Assembly (NCBI GenBank): GCA_024233935.1
Contig: JACKOY010000017.1
Span: forward strand, 27,096 to 91,095
From: Spirochaetales bacterium
GTDB lineage: Bacteria; Spirochaetota; Leptospiria; Leptospirales; Leptonemataceae
Reading direction: 5' to 3'
DNA: 64,000 nucleotides
Below the pieces are notes generated by a model. That model did not search any database. It worked only from the letters and a program-made list of their open reading frames with translations, and had not been told where the DNA came from. Shown piece after piece: positions 17,258 to 26,210 of this stretch (positions are counted from its first letter, which is position 1; every line of letters starts with the position of its first letter). A program made the translations under genes and the position numbers.

Positions 17258-18490
17258 TCAATGTAAAATATTGTTCTGTTTGAGACGCGATGCCGGTCGG
17301 TCCCGCGGTGTTCCGCCCAGGAAGCGCCAGGCTTTCTCCAGGTAGCCCACCGGGGGCAGCGGCCGGTGCGGCAGTTCGTACGCGTCTTGCTGCCCGGACG
17401 CAATATCCTCTTCAAGGGTTTCGGCCCAGTGCGGGTCGATGGCGTTCAGCCGGCGATCGACCTGGCGTTTGCTCGCAGAAGCCAGAGCGAGGTAACTTTC
17501 ACGCAGGCGTTCCCGGCACAAAACCCGATAGGCATTCGTTCGCAGGCGCCGAAAAAGCACCCCACCGCTGGCATGATCGAATCGTCGTCGTCCGAGGCGA
17601 AACGCGCGCGCATTTTGAAGCAGATAAGGCAGATAGTCCCGGCAGATCCGCAAGAAAATCGCATCCCAGTTCTTCGAATCGAAGCGGGGCGCGCTCGTCC
17701 AACGCGCTCGAAAGGAACTGGCCCGCGCATTCCAGAGCCGGGCTACCCATTCATAGACTTCCGGAGCCCGCTGCCGCATGATCGAAGCCGGCGTCGGATC
17801 GATGCTGAAATGCCGGAACATGGGTCCCATAAATGCAAAGTCGACCAGGCCGGGGGCCGATCCCGAAAGAAAAGGCTGTTCGCGCAGAATGTTCGAGAGC
17901 GAACTCAGGCTTTCCAGATACAACTCCTCAATGGTCGGTCGCGTTTCCCGACGTACGCCATCGCCGCGGACGAAAACCAGATACTGCCTGGCGGCGAAGT
18001 AGTACGCGAGCCAGCGTCCGGGCAAAGGTCCGCCGCTTAGAATTTCGCGGCCGGCCCGCAGACGATTCAGCGCCCGGTCGGGGGCAAAGGCCCAGCGGTA
18101 GTACATGGCCGGCCTCCAGAGCCATTCATCGCAGTAGTCTTCGATGAGCAGCGCCAGAAAGCGGCGGGCGGGATCCGCAGGCAATACGGGAGCGGAAGGG
18201 TGGGCCTGTTCCAGAAACGCGATCATCGGGCTCGTATCGCTCAACCAGTGACCATCCGCAGTTTGCATGACCGGCACTTTCATAAGGCCGGTCTTCGCAT
18301 AGACCGTGTTCAGCAACTGCGCGTGCGTCACTGTGATTCTTTCAAAGGGAATTTCTTTGTAGCGGAGGTAGCTCTCGAACTTGCCGCTGAAGTACGAGAT
18401 ATCCATCAGATACACGCGCGGGAGGGACGATTCGGCGGGTCGGGATTGCACACAAATGGCTAAACCGGGCTTCTGGAATGTCAAATGCAT
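17258..18490 (-). CDS. Glutathione S-transferase-like protein with long C-terminal extension
   Basis: A 410-residue cytosolic protein. Residues about 25-105 form a thioredoxin-fold GST_N domain (VYLMDISYFSGKFESYLRY, then KVPVMQTADGHWLSDTSPMI with the cis-Pro and the SDTS glutathione-gamma-Glu contact); a helical GST_C domain follows to about 270. The remaining ~140 residues, Arg- and Tyr-rich, extend beyond ordinary GSTs (~210 residues). The ATG at 18490 is chosen because upstream codons run into the divergent promoter. Divergent from the RND exporter across a shared 85-bp region with a palindrome, which suggests joint control. Substrate unknown. Confidence 0.78.
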   Translation of the reverse strand: MHLTFQKPGLAICVQSRPAESSLPRVYLMDISYFSGKFESYLRYKEIPFERITVTHAQLLNTVYAKTGLMKVPVMQTADGHWLSDTSPMIAFLEQAHPSAPVLPADPARRFLALLIEDYCDEWLWRPAMYYRWAFAPDRALNRLRAGREILSGGPLPGRWLAYYFAARQYLVFVRGDGVRRETRPTIEELYLESLSSLSNILREQPFLSGSAPGLVDFAFMGPMFRHFSIDPTPASIMRQRAPEVYEWVARLWNARASSFRARWTSAPRFDSKNWDAIFLRICRDYLPYLLQNARAFRLGRRRFDHASGGVLFRRLRTNAYRVLCRERLRESYLALASASKRQVDRRLNAIDPHWAETLEEDIASGQQDAYELPHRPLPPVGYLEKAWRFLGGTPRDRPASRLKQNNILH

Positions 18491-18505
18491 TGGCGCAAAT
18501 CCTGA

Positions 18506-18550
18506 TTGACGCAAACCGATGGATGCGCTAATATACCCCATAGGGTATAT
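18506..18550 (+). promoter_or_regulatory. Promoter of the RND gene with overlapping palindromic operator
   Basis: TTGACG (18506-18511) and TAATAT (18529-18534) are 17 bp apart. The inverted repeat ATATACCC-CATA-GGGTATAT (18531-18550) covers the -10 and the expected start site near 18541. The TACCC...GGGTA form resembles operators of the CsoR/FrmR/CstR repressor family. The repeat and promoter are seen directly; the regulator assignment is inference. Confidence 0.65.
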
Positions 18551-18575
18551 CCTGGCGGAACGACCGGAGGTGGTG

Positions 18576-21500
18576 ATGGACTCGGAGCAGGGCAAGACAC
18601 TCAACTGGACCGGCCGCATAACGCGGCTGTTTGTTGAAAATGGCCGCCTGACTTTGCTTTTGGCCCTGACTCTGCTCGGATGGGGACTCTTTGCCTTTGC
18701 CACGACCCCGCGCCAGTACAATCCACGCATTACGGCCCCCGCCTTTGAACTGGTTGTGGAGTTTCCGGGCGCCAGTCGGCGGGAAGTCCTGGAGCAGGTC
18801 ACGCGGCCCCTGGAAAATGTAATCTCCGACATCCCGGGTGTGGAAGACGTCTACTCTGTGACCACCCGCGGCGGCCGCTCGGTTGTGCGCGCGAATTTCT
18901 TTGTCGGTGAAGATCCTCAGGCTGCCAAAATTCTTCTATCCGATCGCATTCAAAGCAATCTGAACCTGGCGCCCCTCGGCATCCAGGCGCCGCTGATTCG
19001 TTCTATTGATCCGGACGACGTGCCGGTCATGACGATTGCTCTTTATGGAGCGAACACTGACCCCATTGCGTTGCGCAAGCTCGGCTTTCGCCTCCGCGAT
19101 CGGTTGCGAACCGTTGCGGGCGCTTCGAACATAGAAGTGATCGGCGGACGGCGGCGGGAGCTTTCCATACGCTTCGACCCGAATCGCATGGCCCGGAGCG
19201 GGATCGCCCTCGAAGACATTGAACGGGCTCTGCAGCGCTCCAATGTGTACATGCACTCGGGTCAGATCAAGTCTCCCGATCGATCGCTCGAACTTGAGGC
19301 CACCGGCGCCGTGGAACGCCCGTCCGATCTCGAGAACCTCGTGGTAGTCACCGGCGATTTCGGTCAAACACGCCTGCGCGAAGTGGCCACGGTCCGGGAG
19401 GCTACGCGCGAAATTGAAGACTACGTGCGTCACATGGAACGCACGCCGACAGGCCCGGCCGAATACGATGACGTTGTTCTTCTGAGCGTGGCCAAACTCA
19501 AAGACGCGAACATCTCAGACGTAACCCAAAGCGTCAGCGCCGAGCTGGAACGTCTCCGCCAGGACTTTCTTCCTGACAATGTTCAGGCACGGGTTATTGT
19601 AAATGAAGGGGAAACGGCCACCGAAGAGATTCGCGGTCTGGTCATAAACCTCGTACAGGCGATCACGATTGTGATCGCCATTCTCTTGTTTTTTCTGAAC
19701 GTGCGTGCCGCGATTCTGGTCGCAGTTTCGATACCGCTGACTCTCCTGACTGTTTTCGGGATTGCTCATCTTTCCGGTCAGAGCATCAATCGCATTACGC
19801 TCTTTGCGCTGATCCTTTCCCTCGGACTTCTGGTCGATAACGCGACGGTCGTCATTGAAAATATCGTGCGCTGGTTCCGGGATCGCGGTGCGCAGGATCG
19901 AGACCGGGCCCGCTCGCTGATCGTCGCGGCGGTCAGCGAGGTGGGTCCAGGACTCTTCATGTCCACCGTTACAACGGTGCTGGCTTTTATTCCCATGGCA
20001 TTTGTCACGGGCATGATGGGGCCGTACATGGGGCCGATTCCGTTTTTTGTTCCGGCGGCGCTCATTGTTTCCCTGTTCTTGTCTTTTAGTATCAATCCCT
20101 GGCTGGCGGCCATCATTCTACCAGTGGGAACGCCGGACGCTGCTTCGACGGCGCCGCATCCGCTGCTGCAACGTGTGTCGGCTTTATTTCGACCCCTGTT
20201 CGATCTCGGGGAGCGAATCTTTCAGCTGTACCGTCGTTTTCTGCACAACATTCTCTCTGATCGTCGATTGCGTCTGCGGGTTCTGATGGGCATTTTGGTT
20301 TTGATAACGCTTTCGGCCGCCTTGCCCGCCGTGCAGCTGGTGCGCTTTCGCATGTTGCCAAAAGCCGATCGACGGCAGTTCTTTCTGTTTATTGATCTGC
20401 CGGCGGGCACACCTCTGGCGGAAACCCTGCGCGTCACACGCGCCTACGAACAGCTGCTTTTGGCCGAGCCCGAGATCGTCATGACGCAGTCCTTTGTGGG
20501 CCAACCGCCGATTCTCGATTTCAACGGGCTTTTCCGGGGTGTTTCCGAACGTGTGCTTCCGCATCAGGCAAGCATTCGCGTTGGCCTGACCCATCCGGAC
20601 GATCGTGGCGAGACTTCGGCGGAGCTCGTACGCGGATATCGAGACGATCTGCTTGCCGCTCGCTCACAGATCGCAAATGCTGAAACGCTTCGTCTGAAAC
20701 TGGTCGAGGACCCGCCGGGGCCGCCGGTGCTTTCAACTTTACTGGTCCGGGTTCAGGGGTACGATGAAGACTTGCTTCGATCGGTAGCCACAGACCTGCG
20801 TCCCTTTGTCGACTCCGTATCGGGCGTGGTCGATACCGATATTTCGGTTCCGGAAGACACGACCACGCTGCAGGTGCGCATCGACAATGCCCGCGCCACC
20901 CGTAGCCGGGTGGATGCGATTCGCATCGCAAACGCGCTCTCCACTTCTTACGGCGGCCGTGTGGTCGGTGTCTATCACAACGAGAACAATATTGAGCAGG
21001 AATTCATCACGTTGCGCATGGATCGGCGCTTTCGCGAATCGCCGGCGACACTGAGTGAGCTTTACATTTACAATGATCTCGGAATTCGTGTGCCGCTTTC
21101 CGATGTGGCCCGCATCGTATCCGTTCCGACCGAAAAACCGATTCGGCGCGAGAACCGTCTGTCGACCGTGTATTTGTACGGCGATATGTCCGGCCGTTCC
21201 ATCACCTACTCCGCGATCGATATTCTGAGTCACCTGAGCGACTATCGTCTGCCTTCCGGCGAAGCGGAACTGGAAGATTTCTCGTTGTTCGGGGCAACGT
21301 ATCGTCTGCCGGACGGCCGGGAGGTGCAGGTATCGATCGGCGGCGAATGGGAGCTGACGCTGGAAGTGTTTCGGGATCTGGGTCTGGCGATGGGTGTCGC
21401 CGTCTTTCTTGTGTATGTCGTTCTTGTGGCTCAGTTTTCTTCGTTTAAGGAACCGCTGATCATCATGTCCACCATTCCGCTGGGTCTGATCGGTGTGTTG

Positions 21501-21866
21501 CCGGGATTCATGGTGCTTGGCTGGCTCGGTGACATCTACTTCAATGCAACTTCGATGATCGGCGTGATTGCGTTGGCCGGCATTGCCGTGAACAATTCGA
21601 TTATTTTGTTGGAGTATCTGAACTCGCTGAAAGGCACCGGTCTGGGCCTCGAAGAGGCCCTCGTCCAGGCCGGCATGACGCGCTTTCGGCCGATCATGTT
21701 GACCACGGCCACTACCATGTTGGGTTCCCTCACTATTGCGGGCGATCCGGTCTGGGCGGGACTGGCCTACGCGATCGTTTTCGGCCTGGGTGTTTCCTCG
21801 GTGCTTACGCTGATTGTCTTTCCCGCGCTCTATCAATGGCTCGATGGCGGGGAGTGGGAATCGTAG
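18576..21866 (+). CDS. RND-superfamily efflux permease (AcrB/HAE-like)
   Basis: A 1096-residue inner-membrane proton-driven exporter. The start ATG 18576 follows GGAGG by 5 nt; an upstream in-frame ATG lies in the promoter. Layout is canonical: TM1 (about 24-42), periplasmic porter domain to ~325, six helices with GLLVDNATVVIEN (the first relay Asp kept, the second is Asn), a second half from TM7 (about 575-600), another periplasmic domain, and six C-terminal helices with GIAVNNSIILLEY. No membrane-fusion protein or outer-membrane channel gene is adjacent, which is unusual for RND operons. Control by a metal or thiol-responsive repressor is suggested by the operator. Confidence 0.9.
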   Translation: MDSEQGKTLNWTGRITRLFVENGRLTLLLALTLLGWGLFAFATTPRQYNPRITAPAFELVVEFPGASRREVLEQVTRPLENVISDIPGVEDVYSVTTRGGRSVVRANFFVGEDPQAAKILLSDRIQSNLNLAPLGIQAPLIRSIDPDDVPVMTIALYGANTDPIALRKLGFRLRDRLRTVAGASNIEVIGGRRRELSIRFDPNRMARSGIALEDIERALQRSNVYMHSGQIKSPDRSLELEATGAVERPSDLENLVVVTGDFGQTRLREVATVREATREIEDYVRHMERTPTGPAEYDDVVLLSVAKLKDANISDVTQSVSAELERLRQDFLPDNVQARVIVNEGETATEEIRGLVINLVQAITIVIAILLFFLNVRAAILVAVSIPLTLLTVFGIAHLSGQSINRITLFALILSLGLLVDNATVVIENIVRWFRDRGAQDRDRARSLIVAAVSEVGPGLFMSTVTTVLAFIPMAFVTGMMGPYMGPIPFFVPAALIVSLFLSFSINPWLAAIILPVGTPDAASTAPHPLLQRVSALFRPLFDLGERIFQLYRRFLHNILSDRRLRLRVLMGILVLITLSAALPAVQLVRFRMLPKADRRQFFLFIDLPAGTPLAETLRVTRAYEQLLLAEPEIVMTQSFVGQPPILDFNGLFRGVSERVLPHQASIRVGLTHPDDRGETSAELVRGYRDDLLAARSQIANAETLRLKLVEDPPGPPVLSTLLVRVQGYDEDLLRSVATDLRPFVDSVSGVVDTDISVPEDTTTLQVRIDNARATRSRVDAIRIANALSTSYGGRVVGVYHNENNIEQEFITLRMDRRFRESPATLSELYIYNDLGIRVPLSDVARIVSVPTEKPIRRENRLSTVYLYGDMSGRSITYSAIDILSHLSDYRLPSGEAELEDFSLFGATYRLPDGREVQVSIGGEWELTLEVFRDLGLAMGVAVFLVYVVLVAQFSSFKEPLIIMSTIPLGLIGVLPGFMVLGWLGDIYFNATSMIGVIALAGIAVNNSIILLEYLNSLKGTGLGLEEALVQAGMTRFRPIMLTTATTMLGSLTIAGDPVWAGLAYAIVFGLGVSSVLTLIVFPALYQWLDGGEWES

Positions 21867-21895
21867 AGGCGCTCGCTCGGTATGGCTGCCGGTTT

Positions 21896-22294
21896 CTAAA
21901 ACCCCGGCGCAAGTAACCTGAGTTTTCGCGCCGCTTTGGAAAGGGCCGCGTCCAGGCTCGCGATCGGCGTTTTCAGGCGCCACGCGGCTTCCAGGTAGGC
22001 CGCATCGTAGGCGGACAATTTGTGGTTTCGGGCAAGCTTCAGAATATCCTCGGGGGATCCCGAATCAATGAGCACGATTGGTAGCGCACGCAGACGCTTC
22101 CAGACCTGAGCCGTATAAGCCGGCGTGATTCGGTTTCGTCTCTCGGCTACGAGCAGAGCATTCGTCAGCTCCAGCCGCCAGAGGCTGATGGTCCGGATGT
22201 CGTGCTGGTCCAGTCGGTCCAGCAATTCTTCGGCGGCCGGTTTTTGTTCGTCTTCGAAAAACCACGACAGGGTTACGGAAGCATCCACAATCAC
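21896..22294 (-). CDS. PIN-domain toxin, VapC-like
   Basis: A 132-residue PIN ribonuclease. The four acidic positions of the active site are recognisable: IVDASV (Asp near residue 4), RLELTNAL (Glu near 42), SAYDAAYLE (Asp near 97) and SLDAAL (Asp near 115). GTG at 22294 overlaps the antitoxin stop as GTGA, so the two are translationally coupled. VapC toxins cut tRNA or rRNA when free; the partner neutralises them. The pair stands between the RND gene and the P-II-like gene. The PIN call is firm; the RNA target is not known. Confidence 0.88.
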   Translation of the reverse strand: MIVDASVTLSWFFEDEQKPAAEELLDRLDQHDIRTISLWRLELTNALLVAERRNRITPAYTAQVWKRLRALPIVLIDSGSPEDILKLARNHKLSAYDAAYLEAAWRLKTPIASLDAALSKAARKLRLLAPGF

Positions 22295-22527
22295 CGGCGC
22301 CCCTCTTCAATGAACTCCTTAACCGGTCCGCCCAGCTTCTTGCCGCGTCTTTCAGAACGAATTCTGGCGATTGCCCGCCGCGTAGCCTGCGGGTCGTCCT
22401 GGCTTACTGGTAGCAGTCGAGCTACGGGTATGCCGTTCTTGGTGACCAAAAAGGCTTCGCCCGCGCGTGTTTCTTCCAGAAAGCGCGAAAAGTGCACCTT
22501 GAGCTCGTTGGAGGCCACGGTTCTCAT
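22291..22527 (-). CDS. Antitoxin of the Phd/YefM type
   Basis: A 78-residue antitoxin. The N-terminal DNA-binding part reads TVASNELKVHFSRFLEETR, then FLVTKNGIPVARLLPV, the standard Phd/YefM fold; the C-terminal Arg/Lys-rich tail (RIRSERRGKKLGG) should wrap the PIN toxin. It overlaps the toxin gene by 4 bp. A near-consensus promoter lies directly upstream, with the predicted transcript starting at the ATG. Autorepression by the toxin-antitoxin complex is typical of this family and is inferred here. Confidence 0.87.
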   Translation of the reverse strand: MRTVASNELKVHFSRFLEETRAGEAFLVTKNGIPVARLLPVSQDDPQATRRAIARIRSERRGKKLGGPVKEFIEEGRR

Positions 22528-22534
22528 TTCAACC

Positions 22535-22562
22535 AGTATATCGACCAGTTGATTCGGGTCAA
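22535..22562 (-). promoter_or_regulatory. Promoter of the Phd/VapC module
   Basis: Minus-strand TTGACC (22557-22562) and TATACT (22535-22540) with a 16-bp spacer. The start of transcription is expected at about 22528, adjacent to the ATG at 22527 (leaderless). CCAGT repeats inside CAACCAGTATATCGACCAGT may be the antitoxin binding site. Confidence 0.55.
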
Positions 22563-22636
22563 ATGAAAAGTCCCGGAACGGGTGTGGCCTGCGAACGCAT
22601 CGCTTCGCCGCGGGCTTCTATGCGCCCTAAAAAGCA

Positions 22637-22736
22637 CCGGGGCCGGGTCTCAGCTGCGAGTGAGGGATCCCGGTCATGCTCCAGCGCCGGAGCGAATTGC
22701 AAGCACGCTCAACCTGGAACTGAGACCCGGAGCCGG
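22637..22736. repeat. Long inverted repeat with nested hairpins in the gap between the P-II-like and toxin-antitoxin genes
   Basis: Arms at 22637-22653 and 22720-22736 match at 15 of 17 positions, closing a loop of 66 nt. Inside it are GCTCC-AGCGCC-GGAGC (22678-22693) and the palindrome GGGATCCC. No protein frame is convincing in 22563-22797. It may end transcription of the P-II-like operon or be a structured RNA; no T run follows. Confidence 0.45.
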
Positions 22737-22797
22737 GCGCGGCCTTTCGAGCCGGGAAAGCGTCTTGAGCTTGAGACTCGCGGCGCGAAGCGGGACG

Positions 22798-23961
22798 TCA
22801 CGCCTTAGCGGCTGTTGCCGGGGCGGGAGGCGCGATATAGGTAAAGGCGCGCTGCACTTTGTGGACGACCAGCATGCCGTGGGCGTGATCGCTGAAGGCG
22901 CCGGCGTCATCCAGGGCCTCGGTAATGCCTTCGACCTGGGACTCGGCGACGATCAAAGTTGCGCTTTCCCGTGCCGGCGGGACTGACCTGGCGGTTCGTG
23001 CACTGGCGCGAATGTGGCGTGTGCGGGCGATGGTGGCCCCGCTTGCGCCCCGACGCATGGCCTCTTCGACCAACGGGTTAGCCTTTCCTTCGTCGACGGT
23101 CAGGTTCATTTCCACAAGGCCACTCAGGTACTTGCGACCGACTTGATCGGAGGAATCAAGGCCGGTACGACGCCGCCACTCGCTGTTGCCGGTAATCTGA
23201 TCGAGGGCGGCAATCACCTGCTCCATGCTGGCCGCGTGCTCCTGGGCGCCACGGCTCACGCGCAGGTTGGGCACTCCCTTGCGAAGCGGGTATAGATAAA
23301 TGAATCCCCGTCCTGGTTGGTCCAGCTTGCCGGTGTCAATCATCATGTCCATGAGCATCTCGGCATCGAAGCTGCTTACGGGCACCGTAATCACTTCTTT
23401 CTCGGCCGGGATCGCGATTCGCAGCAACCCCATCTTGTCGCGTACTCCGGTGCCGCGGCCGAAGTGAATGCCGGGTACTCCGGTTCCGGTATCGAGCGCA
23501 ATGCGCGCCGTTTCGTCCCCGTGCCCCCGTTGTACAATGGCGCACAGACCTGCAAGATTGCTGTGTAACACGGCGGGCGCGGGCGCGAGCCGTGAGCGAA
23601 CCTGATTTGGAGCGCACAGTTCGTGGGCCTTTCGCAACACGACATCCTCGCTGAATACCGAACCGCGGCCGGGGGCATCCAGATTGCCCCGACTCATGAT
23701 GACGTTGAGCGCCGCTGCTTCCGAGCCCGGTTCCACGATGAGCGTCAGCAGTTCGGCAGGATCGTCTGCGAGCAACGATCTTGAGAAAAGTCCAAAAAGA
23801 CCGGAGCGTTGTTCAACGATTGCCGTGCGTCCGGCCCGCACGTGCAAACCGCGCACACCCGATGCGAGCAACTCGTTGACCACGGCGCCCGAGACGTTGC
23901 GATTCAGCGTGGCTCGAATGCGAACCACACGCTGGCCCGGTTGTTTAGGCCCCCACAGCAA
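22798..23961 (-). CDS. Three-repeat P-II-like regulatory protein
   Basis: A 387-residue soluble protein built from three P-II/GlnB-like ferredoxin folds (about residues 12-115, 140-245 and 275-375). The first two repeats end with the P-II signature GxLDxPGRG followed by a strand (LDAPGRGSVF and LDQPGRGFIY); the third has a degenerate equivalent (AFSDHAHGMLVV). Ordinary P-II proteins are ~112 residues and trimeric; here a trimer could be made by one chain. The T-loop tyrosine context is not kept. TTG 23961 follows AGGAG by 7 nt, and the gene overlaps the DUF1538 stop by 17 bp. It probably gates the transporter by nucleotide or metabolite binding. Confidence 0.72.
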   Translation of the reverse strand: MLWGPKQPGQRVVRIRATLNRNVSGAVVNELLASGVRGLHVRAGRTAIVEQRSGLFGLFSRSLLADDPAELLTLIVEPGSEAAALNVIMSRGNLDAPGRGSVFSEDVVLRKAHELCAPNQVRSRLAPAPAVLHSNLAGLCAIVQRGHGDETARIALDTGTGVPGIHFGRGTGVRDKMGLLRIAIPAEKEVITVPVSSFDAEMLMDMMIDTGKLDQPGRGFIYLYPLRKGVPNLRVSRGAQEHAASMEQVIAALDQITGNSEWRRRTGLDSSDQVGRKYLSGLVEMNLTVDEGKANPLVEEAMRRGASGATIARTRHIRASARTARSVPPARESATLIVAESQVEGITEALDDAGAFSDHAHGMLVVHKVQRAFTYIAPPAPATAAKA

Positions 23962-26068
23962 GTTCTTTCTCCTGAGTTTGGCGTTCCTCTTCGCGCAGCA
24001 GGGCGTTGCGGCGCTTCGTCACGCGCAATCCTACCAGAAGCACCGAAAGGATCGGGAAGACCGAGGCCATGGAAAGAATGCCGAAACCTTCCAGCACGCC
24101 GACTTCCCCGCCGATGCCAAGTCCCATGGCCAGAACCAGCGGCACCGTGATCGGTCCGGTCGTCACACCGGCAGAGTCCCAGCCAATGTTCACAAATTCC
24201 TCGGTTGAAAGCTTCGTAATGGCGAGCAAGACCAGGTAAGGCGGCACAAGCAGGTACACCAATGGCAGATCCCAGATGATCTTTGCAACACCGACGGCAA
24301 TGCCGATGCCGACCCCGATCGCGACAGCCTGCATGAGCAGGCTTTTCTTAAAGGTTCCTACCGTAATTTCTTCTACCGTCAGTCCCAGGGCATTCAGCGC
24401 CGGCTCGGCCAGAGTTGCCCCGTAGCCCATGATGAAAGCAAAGATCAAAACGACCACAAGACCGGCAAGGCCACCGACGTGTCCGAAAAGCGGGCCCCGG
24501 GAAGGAACAAAGCTGTAAGTTCCCGTAGTGGCATCGTAGTTTGATTCGTGGAAATGCAACGTTACGATTTCACCTTCCTTCTGGGTGAAAAAGAACCGTT
24601 CGACCTCGCCGTCGGCGTTGATGGCGCGCTGGACGAGACCCTGATCAAAATTCTTGATATCGAAACGTTGGTCGGGCAGCTCAATTTCCTTAAACGAAGC
24701 CGGCAGATTGCTGCCCACCTGCCGACCGAGACGATCCAGACCAAGCTCAATGCCGATGCTGAAGATCATCATTCCCAGAATCGCGAAAAATAATCCGAGC
24801 AGGCATTCGTCAGGTTGGGGCAAACGCTCCCGCAAGATCAAAAAAAGCACGAGCAACATCGGGGCGGCAAGCAGAGCGATGGCCTGCACCGCAGCCCGCA
24901 TATTTCGCAGCAGCAAGGACGTCGGATCGATGGCGGGTACACTTACCGGCTGCGCCGCCGCGGCTGCCAGGGCCGCCTCGTTGCCAAAGACCGCCAGCCT
25001 CTGAGCTTCGGTGCCCTTTTCCAGCGCCCATCGCTGCACGGCCGATAGCGTTCCCGTAGGGGGCCCAAAAATCTGCGCGGCGCGTTCGGCATCGCCGGCC
25101 AGCTCGCGTAAAGCAGCCAGCATGGCTTCCTGGCCGCCGTAGTACGCGTTCTGAGCCTCAATGCCGGCGCTCTGAAAGAGATAGCTCTGCATGGAAGCTT
25201 CGCTCTCGAAAAGCCGCTCAACGCCGGGGCGATTTTCAGGCGCGAAGAACTGACCTACCGGGGCCGGCTCGGGAACCTGTACCCGCAGTGTCAAAGCCAG
25301 CGAAAGCACCGCCAGGATGGGGAACAAACTTGCCAGAGTCACAACACCGAAACCGGCCGACGCCGAATCACCGCTCCCGGTCATGCGCGAAATGCCAATG
25401 CCCAGGGCCAGCACCAGCGGAACCGTAACAGGGCCGGTTGTCACCGCGCCGCAATCCCAGGCGAGACCCAAAATGTAGGCCAGATTTGCATCGAAGTGCG
25501 AGTAGGCGGTCAGCGCCAATAGCCCACCGATGAGTATATATATGAAGGGTTTGAGAGACCAGTTGTAGAGAAAGCGCAGCATGCCGAACATCACGGCGAT
25601 GCCAACACCGGCGCCAACGGAGTAGACCAGCACATCGGCCTTCAGATTCAACAGATGAAAAAGCAGCGGTGTCTTCCAGGGTTTTACGGCCGCGCCGGCG
25701 CTTTGCAGTACCTGGATCGCGGGTTCGGCCATGGTCGCGAGAAACCCGAGCACAACCGAGAAAAGCAGTATCACGGGCAGGGATGACTTCTGCGGCAGTT
25801 TTACGCCTACCACTTCGCCGAGGGGCATAAGGCCCAGCAAGAGCCCCTCCATAAAGAAGGTCAGTCCGACCACAACGAGGGCGATTCCAAACGCGATTCC
25901 GGTCGCCTCCGCAATGGGAATGCCCAGCACGAGCGTTTGAAATAGAATCAGGTAGAGAATGATCAACCAGACCGATTTGATCTGTTCCATCAAACGTTGT
26001 TTGATGTACGGGCCAATCAGAGCGAGCGCCTGGGAAAACGTGAGACGTATTTTTTCTTTGCGCGCCAT
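23945..26068 (-). CDS. Fused double DUF1538 membrane transporter (UmpA/UmpB-like)
   Basis: A 707-residue membrane protein holding two DUF1538 domains (about 10-265 and 395-685) joined by a soluble segment with a periplasmic look (about 285-385). Each copy shows the same motifs: ATMAEPAIQVL / ATLAEPALNAL, and WDCGAVTTGPVTVPLVLA / WDSAGVTTGPITVPLVLA. Two adjacent DUF1538 genes were described in Halomonas as the two-component cation/proton antiporter UmpAB; here both halves are one chain. It is the first gene of the operon with the P-II-like protein. Ion specificity and regulation by the partner are inferred. Confidence 0.85.
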   Translation of the reverse strand: MARKEKIRLTFSQALALIGPYIKQRLMEQIKSVWLIILYLILFQTLVLGIPIAEATGIAFGIALVVVGLTFFMEGLLLGLMPLGEVVGVKLPQKSSLPVILLFSVVLGFLATMAEPAIQVLQSAGAAVKPWKTPLLFHLLNLKADVLVYSVGAGVGIAVMFGMLRFLYNWSLKPFIYILIGGLLALTAYSHFDANLAYILGLAWDCGAVTTGPVTVPLVLALGIGISRMTGSGDSASAGFGVVTLASLFPILAVLSLALTLRVQVPEPAPVGQFFAPENRPGVERLFESEASMQSYLFQSAGIEAQNAYYGGQEAMLAALRELAGDAERAAQIFGPPTGTLSAVQRWALEKGTEAQRLAVFGNEAALAAAAAQPVSVPAIDPTSLLLRNMRAAVQAIALLAAPMLLVLFLILRERLPQPDECLLGLFFAILGMMIFSIGIELGLDRLGRQVGSNLPASFKEIELPDQRFDIKNFDQGLVQRAINADGEVERFFFTQKEGEIVTLHFHESNYDATTGTYSFVPSRGPLFGHVGGLAGLVVVLIFAFIMGYGATLAEPALNALGLTVEEITVGTFKKSLLMQAVAIGVGIGIAVGVAKIIWDLPLVYLLVPPYLVLLAITKLSTEEFVNIGWDSAGVTTGPITVPLVLAMGLGIGGEVGVLEGFGILSMASVFPILSVLLVGLRVTKRRNALLREEERQTQEKELAVGA

Positions 26069-26082
26069 GGAATGCCTGGCGC

Positions 26083-26111
26083 GTATAATATCTAACCGGG
26101 CCCAGGATCAA
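26083..26111 (-). promoter_or_regulatory. Promoter of the DUF1538 / P-II-like operon
   Basis: Minus-strand TTGATC (26106-26111) and TTATAC (26083-26088) with a 17-bp spacer. The transcript would start about 8 nt before the ATG at 26068, leaving almost no leader. Confidence 0.45.
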
Positions 26112-26210
26112 GAAAAAAACTTCGCCCCGTTTCTGGCCTCCTTTCTGAAATCGGTGGTTTTCGCCGGTCTTTTGTTCCTGCGACACGGCACGGAAGATCA
26201 AAATCAAAAG

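Noticed and set aside
17258..18832. 524-residue version of the GST gene
   Set aside because: The first 114 codons lie in the promoter and start of the divergent RND gene; ATG 18490 begins the GST fold.
20739..21983. 414-residue minus-strand frame inside the RND gene
   Set aside because: Shadow of a clear RND permease; composition rich in His/Gln/Arg and no motif.
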